DNA from: Roseiarcus sp035606915
GTDB taxonomy: Bacteria > Pseudomonadota > Alphaproteobacteria > Rhizobiales > Beijerinckiaceae
Reading direction: 5' to 3'
Length of the DNA: 18,466 nt
NCBI GenBank assembly: GCA_035606915.1
Contig: DATNDU010000134.1
Span: 1-18,466, forward strand
Positions 1-6,370 of this stretch are shown one piece after another. The translations under genes were made by a program, and so were the position numbers. A model generated the notes under the pieces. That model was not told where the DNA came from. It did no database searches and saw only the letters and a program-made list of their open reading frames with translations. Position 1 is the first letter of the stretch. Each line of letters begins with the position of its first letter.

Positions 1-65
1 AGGCCGCCGGCGCTTGCTATTTGTGCGATTTGCGCCTCGATAGGGGCGTCGCAGGGTAGGGCCGC

Positions 66-314
66 ATGAAGGTGACGATCGACATCGATTGCACGCCGCT
101 GGAGGCGCGGCAGTTTTTCGGCCTGCCCGACGTGCAGCCGATGCAGCAGGCAGTTCTCGCCGAGATGGAAAAGCGGATGCTGGTCGAGATGGATAAATTC
201 GCGCCCGAGAATCTGATGCATACCTGGTTTGCGACCGGCCAGCAGGGCGCCGATGTCTTTGCCCGGCTGCTTGCCGGCATGACGACGACGCCCGGCGCCG
301 CGAAGCCGAAATGA
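66..314 (+). CDS. Small DUF6489-like protein of unknown function
   Basis: This 82-residue protein has no signal peptide or membrane segment. It starts with a short beta-like stretch (MKVTIDIDCTPLEAR), continues with a helical, charged middle containing FFGLPDVQPMQ and ends in a low-complexity TTTPGAAKPK tail. The pattern of a segment beginning with TPLEAR followed by a FGLPDV motif matches my memory of the DUF6489 family, which is widespread in alphaproteobacteria and has no known function. A purine-rich GGGTAGGG lies just before the ATG. Its stop overlaps the start of the gamma-glutamyltransferase gene in an ATGA arrangement, so the two are probably translated together. Whether that indicates a shared function is unknown. 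The family call is from memory and moderately sure; the coding call is strong. Confidence 0.78.
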   Translation: MKVTIDIDCTPLEARQFFGLPDVQPMQQAVLAEMEKRMLVEMDKFAPENLMHTWFATGQQGADVFARLLAGMTTTPGAAKPK

Positions 315-2023
315 GGCGGCTGGGGGCTCTGGCGGCGCTGCTGGTTGTTCTAACGGCGCCGGCGCGAGCCGCCGCGCCGCCGGCGGTCGGCGCCGAGCAC
401 GGCATGGTCGCCTGCGCGCAAAAGCTTGCCTGCGAAGTCGGCGTCGAGGTCCTGAAGAAGGGCGGCAACGCCGTCGACGCCGCCGTCGCCGTCGGCTATG
501 CGCTGGCGGTCACTTATCCCGCGGCGGGCAATCTCGGCGGCGGCGGCTTCATGACCGCCGTGTTCGCCGACGGCCGCAAGACCTTTATCGATTTCCGCGA
601 GAAGGCGCCGCTCAAGGCGACGCGCGACATGTATCTCGGCCCCGATGGCAATGTCGTCGAGGGGCTGTCGACGCGCAGCTATCTCGCGGTCGCCGTCCCC
701 GGCACGGTCGGCGGCCTCGAATACGCGCGCGAAAAATACGGCACGCTGCCGCGCGCCGCGCTCATCGACCCCGCCATCGGGCTCGCCGAGAACGGCTTCA
801 GGCTCGACGCCGGCGATGTGTTCCCGCTGGCGCTGGCCTCCGAGCTGTTGCGCAAATACCCGACCTCGGCCGCCATCTTTCTCAACGACGGCAAGCCCTA
901 CGCCATCGGCGACCGGCTGGTGCAGAAGGACTTGGCGCGCACGCTGCGGGCGATCCGCGACGAGGGCGCCGCCGGGTTCTACCAAGGCGAGGTCGGCCAC
1001 GCCATCGTCGCGGCGGTCGAGCAGGGCGGCGGCATCCTCGCCCAGGACGACCTTGACCGCATCAAGCCGCGCGAGTTGAAGCCGATCGAGTGCGACTATC
1101 GCGGCTATACGATTGTCTCCGCGCCGCCGCCAAGCTCCGGTGGCGTCACCCTGTGCGAGATGCTCAACATCCTCGAAGGCTATCCGCTCGGCAAGCTCGG
1201 CTTCGGGTCGGCGCAGGCGCTGCACGACGAGATCGAGACCATGCGGCACGCCTATGTCGACCGCAACAACCTGCTGGGCGATCCCGCCTTCGTCGCCAAC
1301 CCGGTCGCCGCGCTCATCAGCAAGGCTTACGCGGCGAAGATTCGCGCCGCCATCGACCCCGATCGCGCGACGCGCTCGGCCGATCTCGCGCCCGGCAAGC
1401 CGCCGCACGAGGGCGTCAACACCACCCATTTCTCGATCGTCGACCAATGGGGCAATGCGGTCGGCGTGACGTATACGCTCAACGGCTGGTTCGGGGCCGG
1501 GATGGTGGCCGGCGACACCGGCGTGCTGCTCAACAACGAGATGGACGATTTCACCGCCAAGGTCGGCGCGCCCAACCAGTTCGGCCTCGTGCAGGGCGAG
1601 CAGAACGCCATTCAGCCGGGCAAGACGCCGCTGAGTTCGATGACGCCGACCGTCGTCGTCAAGGATGGCAAGCCGGTGATGGTGGTCGGCACGCCGGGCG
1701 GCAGCCGCATCATCACCGTGGTCATGGAGACCATCCTCAATGTCGTCGACTACGGCATGTCGATTTCGCAGGCCGTCGATGCGCCGCGCATCCACAACCA
1801 ATGGCTGCCGGACATGACGTTTGTCGAGCCCTTCGCGCTGTCGCCGGACACGCGCCAGATTCTGGAGGGTATGGGCCACCATTTCGGGCCGCCGCAGCCG
1901 GCCAACCACGTCGACGCCATCCTGATCGGCGCGCCGAAGCTCGGCGGCAAGCCGGTCGGCGACGAGCGCTTTTATGGCGTCAACGACAATCGCAGGGGCG
2001 GCGGCGCGGCGGTCGGCTATTAA
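311..2023 (+). CDS. ggt: Gamma-glutamyltransferase (gamma-glutamyl transpeptidase), secreted
   Basis: This is a 570-residue N-terminal-nucleophile enzyme that hydrolyses or transfers the gamma-glutamyl group of glutathione and related compounds, normally in the periplasm after autocleavage into large and small subunits. Residues 1 to about 21 form a signal peptide (two arginines, a leucine/alanine core, ARA cleavage region). The family motifs are present in order: GGNAVDAAVA and GNLGGGGFM near residues 50-80, DFREKAP with the substrate-binding Arg96, the autocleavage site NTTHFSIVD with Thr371 as the expected nucleophile and new N terminus, NNEMDDF (Asp412/413), PLSSM (Ser442/443) and GTPGG (Gly463/464). 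Length and motif order fit a full, active enzyme. The start ATG overlaps the stop of the upstream small gene by 4 bases. The next gene begins 76 bases downstream and need not be co-transcribed. The physiological substrate is not shown by the sequence. Confidence 0.95.
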   Translation: MRRLGALAALLVVLTAPARAAAPPAVGAEHGMVACAQKLACEVGVEVLKKGGNAVDAAVAVGYALAVTYPAAGNLGGGGFMTAVFADGRKTFIDFREKAPLKATRDMYLGPDGNVVEGLSTRSYLAVAVPGTVGGLEYAREKYGTLPRAALIDPAIGLAENGFRLDAGDVFPLALASELLRKYPTSAAIFLNDGKPYAIGDRLVQKDLARTLRAIRDEGAAGFYQGEVGHAIVAAVEQGGGILAQDDLDRIKPRELKPIECDYRGYTIVSAPPPSSGGVTLCEMLNILEGYPLGKLGFGSAQALHDEIETMRHAYVDRNNLLGDPAFVANPVAALISKAYAAKIRAAIDPDRATRSADLAPGKPPHEGVNTTHFSIVDQWGNAVGVTYTLNGWFGAGMVAGDTGVLLNNEMDDFTAKVGAPNQFGLVQGEQNAIQPGKTPLSSMTPTVVVKDGKPVMVVGTPGGSRIITVVMETILNVVDYGMSISQAVDAPRIHNQWLPDMTFVEPFALSPDTRQILEGMGHHFGPPQPANHVDAILIGAPKLGGKPVGDERFYGVNDNRRGGGAAVGY

Positions 2024-2099
2024 GCGGGCGCGGCCATAGATTTTTCATTTGGGGGCGCGCCCTGTACAAGCGCCGCGAGGCGGGTAAGTTCGACTGCTT

Positions 2100-4136
2100 A
2101 TGAGCGCCGACCCGCTGTTGCAGCCTTTCCGGCTCAAAAATCTGACGATCCGCAATCGTCTGATGTCGAGCGCGCACGAGCCCGCCTATACCCATGACGG
2201 GATGCCGAAGGACCGCTACCGCGCCTATCACGTCGAGAAGGCGAAGGGCGGCATCGGCCTGACGATGATCGGCGGCTCGGCGGTGGTCGCCCCCGACAGC
2301 CCGCAGGCGTTCGGCAATATCCTGCTATACAAGGACGAGGTCATCGGCTGGTTGAAGGCGCTGGCCGACGACGTCCACGCCCAGGGCGCGGCGGTGATGA
2401 TCCAGATCACCCACCTCGGCCGCCGCACGAGCTGGGCCAAGGACGATTGGCTGCCGGTGGTGGCGCCGAGCCATGTGCGCGAGCCCGCGCATCGCGCCTT
2501 TCCCAAGGCGATGGAGGAATTCGACATATCCCGCGTGGTCGCCGCTTACGCCGATGCGGCCGAGCGCGTGCAGGCGGCGGGGCTCGACGGGCTGGAAGTC
2601 GAGGCCTACGGCCATCTCATCGATCAGTTCTGGTCGCCGCTGACCAATCATCGCGCTGACGAATACGGCGGCGGCCTGGAAAACCGCATGCGCTTCGGCA
2701 TCGAGGTTTTGCGCGCCATCCGCGAGCGCGTCGGCGAGGATTTCATTGTCGGCGTGCGCGCCGTCGCCGACGAGGATCTGGAGCGCGGCATCGACAAGAC
2801 GGAGGGGCTGGCGATCGCGCAAACCTTGGCGGCGAGCGGCCTGATCGACTTCTTCAACGTCATTCGCGGCCATATCGACACCGAGGAAGGGCTGTCGCGG
2901 GTCATTCCCGGCATGGGCGAGCGCTCGGCGCCGCATCTGGATTTCGCCGGCGAGGTGCGCGCGGCGACGCGGCTGCCGACCTTCCACGCCGCGCGCGTGC
3001 AGGATGTGGCGACCGCCCGTCACGCGATAGAATCCGGCAAGCTCGACCTCGTCGGCATGACGCGCGCCCATCTCGCCGACCCGCATATCGTGTTGAAGAT
3101 CAAACAGGGGCGCGAACACGAGATCCGCCCCTGCGTCGGCATGGGCTATTGCATCGACAGCATCTATTCCGGCCACGCGGTCTGCATCCACAACGCCGCC
3201 ACCGGGCGCGAACTGACGATGCCGCATGTCGTTACGCGCACGGACGGCCGGCTGAAGACGTTCGTCGTCGTCGGCGCCGGGCCGGGCGGGCTGGAGGCGG
3301 CGCGGGTCGCGGGCGCTCGCGGCCACAGGACGATATTGATGGAGGCGGCCGCCGCGCCCGGCGGGCAGGTGCGGGTCGCCGCCGGTCTGGCGCGGCGTCG
3401 CGAGATCATGGGCATCGTCGATTGGCGGCTGGCGCAATGCGAGAAGCACGGCGTCGAACTGCGCACCAACCTCTACGCCGAGGCTGAGGACGTGGTCGCG
3501 GAGGGGCCGGATGTGGTGATCGTCGCCACCGGCGGCGTGCCCAATCTCGATTTCCTGCGTCATGGCGCGGAGCACGCGACATCGAGTTGGGACATCCTCG
3601 CCGGCGTCGTGAAGCCGGCCGCGAATGTGCTGGTCTATGACGACAATGGCGCCCATCCCGGCGTTAGCGTCGCCGAGTTCTGCGCCCGCGCCGGCGCCAA
3701 CGTCGATTACATGACGCCCGAGCGCATGCTCGGCCCCGACGTCGGCTCCACCAGCTTTCCGCCTTACCTGCGCGCCTTCTCTCAATATGACGTCGGCGTG
3801 ACGCTGAACCTGAGGCTTGAAAGCATCCGGCGCGAGGGCAACCGCCTGGTCGGCGTGTTCCATGACGAATACGGCGCCAAGCGGGTCGAGCGCATCGCCG
3901 AGCAGATCGTCGTCGATCACGGCGCGACGCCGGTCGACGATCTCTATTTCGCGCTGAAAGCCGGCTCGCGCAATCTCGGCGAGGTCGATCAGGCGGCGCT
4001 GCTGGCGGTCAGGCCGCAGACGCTGATCCGCAACGCCGAGGGCGGCTATCAGCTTTTCCGCATTGGCGACGCGGTCGCCTCCCGCAACATTCACGCCGCC
4101 ATCTACGATGCGCTGCGCCTTGTGTGTGTGATGTGA
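2100..4136 (+). CDS. N-methylproline demethylase-like flavoenzyme (TMADH / 2,4-dienoyl-CoA reductase family)
   Basis: This is a 678-residue, three-part flavoprotein. Residues 1 to about 335 are an old-yellow-enzyme TIM barrel with FMN (start LLQPFRLKNLTIRNRLMSSA, HLGRR near 103, YGHLIDQFWSPLTN near 177). Residues 345-362 form the iron-sulfur segment. The rest is a FAD/NAD-binding half with GAGPGG at 392-397. The HEPAYTHDGMP segment and the CIHNAATGRE end of the cluster motif match, from memory, StcD/HpbB-type N-methylproline demethylases of the proline-betaine pathway rather than classical trimethylamine dehydrogenase or DCR. Such enzymes remove N-methyl groups oxidatively and release formaldehyde. 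The second cluster cysteine is replaced by Met348, leaving Cys345, Cys351 and Cys362. No strong Shine-Dalgarno precedes the ATG. The gene lies upstream of carnitine genes but is separated from them by a repeat element. The substrate could be another N-methylated amine. Confidence 0.85.
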   Translation: MSADPLLQPFRLKNLTIRNRLMSSAHEPAYTHDGMPKDRYRAYHVEKAKGGIGLTMIGGSAVVAPDSPQAFGNILLYKDEVIGWLKALADDVHAQGAAVMIQITHLGRRTSWAKDDWLPVVAPSHVREPAHRAFPKAMEEFDISRVVAAYADAAERVQAAGLDGLEVEAYGHLIDQFWSPLTNHRADEYGGGLENRMRFGIEVLRAIRERVGEDFIVGVRAVADEDLERGIDKTEGLAIAQTLAASGLIDFFNVIRGHIDTEEGLSRVIPGMGERSAPHLDFAGEVRAATRLPTFHAARVQDVATARHAIESGKLDLVGMTRAHLADPHIVLKIKQGREHEIRPCVGMGYCIDSIYSGHAVCIHNAATGRELTMPHVVTRTDGRLKTFVVVGAGPGGLEAARVAGARGHRTILMEAAAAPGGQVRVAAGLARRREIMGIVDWRLAQCEKHGVELRTNLYAEAEDVVAEGPDVVIVATGGVPNLDFLRHGAEHATSSWDILAGVVKPAANVLVYDDNGAHPGVSVAEFCARAGANVDYMTPERMLGPDVGSTSFPPYLRAFSQYDVGVTLNLRLESIRREGNRLVGVFHDEYGAKRVERIAEQIVVDHGATPVDDLYFALKAGSRNLGEVDQAALLAVRPQTLIRNAEGGYQLFRIGDAVASRNIHAAIYDALRLVCVM

Positions 4137-4160
4137 TGGCGGCTCTCCCCGATCAGTTCC

Positions 4161-4270
4161 GTCGTGCCCGGGCTTGTCCCGGGGATCCGCGCCCTGAACT
4201 TGCACGACCGCTCATTGTTGAAAGCGTCGTTCACGTTGCGACGTGGATGGCCGGGACAGAGACGGGTGGG
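4161..4270. repeat. Palindromic mosaic intergenic repeat (REP/RPE-like)
   Basis: The gap between the demethylase and BKACE genes holds an imperfect inverted repeat. The left arm (4161-4188) contains GCCCGGGCTTGTCCCGGGGA. The right arm (4243-4270) contains GGATGGCCGGGACAGAGACG, which pairs with the left arm when reverse-complemented (shared TGTCCCGG...ATCC core). The left arm alone can also fold, through its two CCCGGG blocks. From general knowledge, GTCATGCCCGGCCTTGTGCCGGGCATCCACG-like palindromes are common between genes in Bradyrhizobium and relatives, and this looks like one. Only one copy is in the window, so its repetitive nature is inferred from recognition. It may also act as a transcript-end or RNA-stabilising hairpin for the upstream gene. 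Confidence 0.6.
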
Positions 4271-4295
4271 CAAACGCCAGTTCTTTATTCTTCCT

Positions 4296-4299
4296 GGAG
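4296..4299 (+). promoter_or_regulatory. Ribosome binding site deciding the BKACE start
   Basis: GGAG sits 9 bases before the ATG at 4309. The frame is open further upstream to an ATG at 4243, but that start would fall inside the palindromic repeat and has no Shine-Dalgarno, so 4309 is preferred. The resulting N terminus (MNREVFITCAVTGAG) also matches the usual beginning of the family. Confidence 0.7.
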
Positions 4300-4308
4300 C
4301 GCACGCCC

Positions 4309-5202
4309 ATGAACCGCGAAGTCTTCATCACCTGCGCCGTCACCGGCGCCGGCGATACGGCCGGCAAACATCCAAATGTGCCGGTGACGCCGAAACAGAT
4401 CGCGGACGCTTCGATCGAGGCCGCCAGGGCGGGCGCGGCCATCGCCCATATCCACGTGCGCGACCCCGAGACCGGCAAGGCCGCGCGGGACGTGCGCCTC
4501 TACCGGGAAGTCGTGGACCGCATCCGCTCGGCCGATGTCGACGTCGTCATCAATCTGACGGCGGGCATGGGCGGCGACGTGGTGTTCGGCGCCGGTGAAA
4601 ATCCGCTGCCGCTCGACGCCGCCGGCACCGACATGGTCGGCCCGACCGAGCGGCTCGCCCATGTCGCGCAATTGCTGCCGGAGATCTGCACGCTCGATTG
4701 CGGTACGATGAATTTCTCGCTCGGCGATTATGTGATGACCAACACGCCCTCCACTTTGCGCGCCATGGCGCGCCAGGTGCAGGCGCTCGGCGTGCGCCCG
4801 GAGCTTGAAGTGTTCGACACCGGACATCTGGTGTTCGTCAAGCAACTCATCGCCGAGAAGCTGATCGACGATCCCTGCATGATCCAATTGTGCATGGGCA
4901 TTCCCTATGGCGCGCCCGACGATCCACTGACGTTGCTGGCGCTGGTCAATCAACTGCCGCCGGGGGTGGTGTTCAGCGCCTTCTCGATCGGTCGCAATCA
5001 GCTTCCCTATGCGGCGATGGCGGCGCTGGCGGGCGGCAACGTGCGCGTCGGGCTCGAAGACAATTTGTTTCTCGACCGGGGCGTGCCCGCCTCCAATGGG
5101 CAACTCGTTGAGCGCGCGGCGACGATCCTCACCCATATGGGGGCGCGCGTGCTAAGCCCGAAAGAGGCGCGCGAAAAACTGAAATTGTTGAAGCGCGGCT
5201 GA
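4309..5202 (+). CDS. BKACE (DUF849) beta-keto acid cleavage enzyme, probable 3-dehydrocarnitine cleavage enzyme
   Basis: This 297-residue zinc-dependent TIM-barrel protein belongs to the Kce/BKACE family, which condenses a beta-keto acid with acetyl-CoA and splits it into a new CoA thioester and acetoacetate. The metal site is visible: AHIHVRD gives His47 and His49, and VGLEDN gives Glu250 with the neighbouring catalytic-type Asp251. The SIGRNQLP segment supplies the arginine expected near the active site. The family is defined by these motifs, but substrate varies widely between subgroups. Here the next gene, 19 bases downstream, encodes an L-carnitine dehydrogenase, so 3-dehydrocarnitine is the most likely substrate, giving betainyl-CoA and acetoacetate. 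That assignment rests on gene context. The start was chosen at 4309 from its GGAG site. Confidence 0.92.
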   Translation: MNREVFITCAVTGAGDTAGKHPNVPVTPKQIADASIEAARAGAAIAHIHVRDPETGKAARDVRLYREVVDRIRSADVDVVINLTAGMGGDVVFGAGENPLPLDAAGTDMVGPTERLAHVAQLLPEICTLDCGTMNFSLGDYVMTNTPSTLRAMARQVQALGVRPELEVFDTGHLVFVKQLIAEKLIDDPCMIQLCMGIPYGAPDDPLTLLALVNQLPPGVVFSAFSIGRNQLPYAAMAALAGGNVRVGLEDNLFLDRGVPASNGQLVERAATILTHMGARVLSPKEAREKLKLLKRG

Positions 5203-5221
5203 AATCAGGCTGGGGGGAAAC

Positions 5222-6211
5222 ATGACGGGCAAGCTGAAAATCGGCCTCGTCGGCGGCGGCGTGATCGGCGCCGGTTGGGCGGCGCGCTTTCTGCTCGAAG
5301 GCCACGACGTCGCGATCTTCGATCCCGACCCCGAGATCGCGCGTAAGTTGGAGACGGTGATTTCGGCGGCGCGGCGGGCGCGCGCGGCGCTGTTCGCCAA
5401 CGACGCCACGCCCGAAGGTGCACTGAGCCTCGCGCCGAGCGTCGAGGCCGCTGTGGCGTCGGCCGATTTCGTGCAGGAGAGCCTGCCCGAACGCGAGGAT
5501 CTCAAACAGCAGATGCTGAAGGTCATCGACGGCGTGGCGCCGCCGCAGACGATCGTCGCCTCCTCGACCTCGGGCCTACGGCCGAGCCGGCTGCAAAACG
5601 TCATGGCGCGGCCTGAGCGCTTCGTCGTCGGCCATCCCTTCAATCCCGTCTATCTGTTGCCGCTGGTCGAGGTTTGCGGCGGCGATCAGACATCGGACGC
5701 GACGAAGACGGCGGCGATGGAGATTTACCGCTCCGTCGGCATGCGGCCGCTGCATGTGCGCAAGGAGATCGACGGTTTCATCGCCGACCGGCTGCTGGAG
5801 GCGCTGTGGCGCGAGGCGCTTTGGCTGGTCAACGACGGCGTGGCGACGACCGAGGAGATCGACGACGCTGTGCGCTACGGCGCCGGCTTGCGCTGGTCGT
5901 TCATGGGCACGTTCCTTATTTATCGCATGGCCGGCGGGGAAGCTGGCATGCGGCATTTCCTCGCCCAATTCGGCCCCGCGCTGAAACTGCCATGGACCAA
6001 GCTCGAAGCGCCGGAACTGACCGAGGCGCTGGTCGAGCGCGTCGCCGAGCAGTCCGACGAGCAGGCCGGCGCCGCCTCGATCCGCGAATTGGAGGCGCGC
6101 CGCGACGCCTGCCTCGTCGCCGTGCTCGACGCGCTGCGAACGCAGGATTACGCGGCAGGGGCGACAATTTCCGAGCACGCGCGCCGCCTCAGCGAGCGCT
6201 CGCGCCTATGA
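5222..6211 (+). CDS. lcdH: L-carnitine 3-dehydrogenase
   Basis: This 329-residue NAD-dependent enzyme of the 3-hydroxyacyl-CoA dehydrogenase superfamily oxidises L-carnitine to 3-dehydrocarnitine. The N-terminal Rossmann fold carries VGGGVIGAGW (glycines 11-16), with Asp36 at the end of the second strand selecting NAD. The middle holds the ASSTSGLRPS and GHPFNPVYLLPLVEVCGG segments; from memory the latter is characteristic of carnitine dehydrogenases and contains the catalytic-type histidine. The C-terminal helical domain includes DGFIADRL and AVRYGAGLRWSFMG. The length agrees with single-domain LcdH proteins (about 320 residues); no thioesterase domain is fused, unlike some family members. 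A strong GGGGGGAAA lies just before the ATG. Co-transcription with the BKACE gene is very likely. A general 3-hydroxyacyl-CoA or 3-hydroxyacid dehydrogenase is the less likely alternative. Confidence 0.92.
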   Translation: MTGKLKIGLVGGGVIGAGWAARFLLEGHDVAIFDPDPEIARKLETVISAARRARAALFANDATPEGALSLAPSVEAAVASADFVQESLPEREDLKQQMLKVIDGVAPPQTIVASSTSGLRPSRLQNVMARPERFVVGHPFNPVYLLPLVEVCGGDQTSDATKTAAMEIYRSVGMRPLHVRKEIDGFIADRLLEALWREALWLVNDGVATTEEIDDAVRYGAGLRWSFMGTFLIYRMAGGEAGMRHFLAQFGPALKLPWTKLEAPELTEALVERVAEQSDEQAGAASIRELEARRDACLVAVLDALRTQDYAAGATISEHARRLSERSRL

Positions 6212-6255
6212 ATCGGGCATAACTCGGGATTTCGGTTCAGCCATCGAAAAATCCT

Positions 6256-6272
6256 GCTGGCGCGAGGCCAGC
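6256..6272 (+). other. Small hairpin after the carnitine dehydrogenase gene
   Basis: GCTGGC and GCCAGC form a 6-bp stem with a 5-base loop, 45 bases after the stop codon. No T-run follows directly, so it is not a convincing intrinsic terminator. It could attenuate or stabilise the transcript between the catabolic pair and the transporter genes. Confidence 0.3.
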
Positions 6273-6279
6273 GACGCCC

Positions 6280-6307
6280 TTGTGTTTAGAAAAAACGCGT
6301 TGATAAT
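6280..6307 (+). promoter_or_regulatory. Candidate promoter for the ABC transporter genes, with an AACGCGTT palindrome
   Basis: GATAAT at 6302-6307 (5 of 6 to the -10 consensus) lies 16 bases after TTGTGT at 6280-6285 (3 of 6 to -35). The perfect palindrome AACGCGTT (6294-6301) abuts the -10 box inside the spacer, which is a common place for a repressor to bind. It does not match the LacI-type operator seen at 15539. This lies in the largest gap (158 bases) of the 4309-13350 gene train, so the transporter may have its own start. It was read by eye only. Confidence 0.35.
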
Positions 6308-6370
6308 GAAGCTGCTCTTTACCCCCTCGACGGGGAGGAGCGGGCGGGGAGCACTGAGGAGACAACGGTT

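Noticed and set aside
350..1909. 519-residue open frame on the minus strand opposite gamma-glutamyltransferase
   Set aside because: Its composition (strings of Arg, Ala, Asp, Gly) is that of an antisense shadow of a high-GC gene, and the plus strand has clear family motifs throughout.
2053..2062. GGGCGCGCCC palindrome before the demethylase gene as a regulator site
   Set aside because: Short GC-only palindromes are expected by chance at this base composition, and there is no repeat of it near other genes.
2325..4205. 626-residue open frame on the minus strand opposite the demethylase
   Set aside because: It is a shadow frame caused by third-position GC bias; no recognisable domain, and it runs into the intergenic repeat.
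4243..4308. Upstream in-frame start for the BKACE gene
   Set aside because: It lies inside the repeat and adds residues unlike the family N terminus; the ATG at 4309 has a GGAG site.
4124..4312. Short plus-strand open frame covering the demethylase-BKACE gap
   Set aside because: It consists mostly of the palindromic repeat, has no ribosome binding site and overlaps both neighbours.
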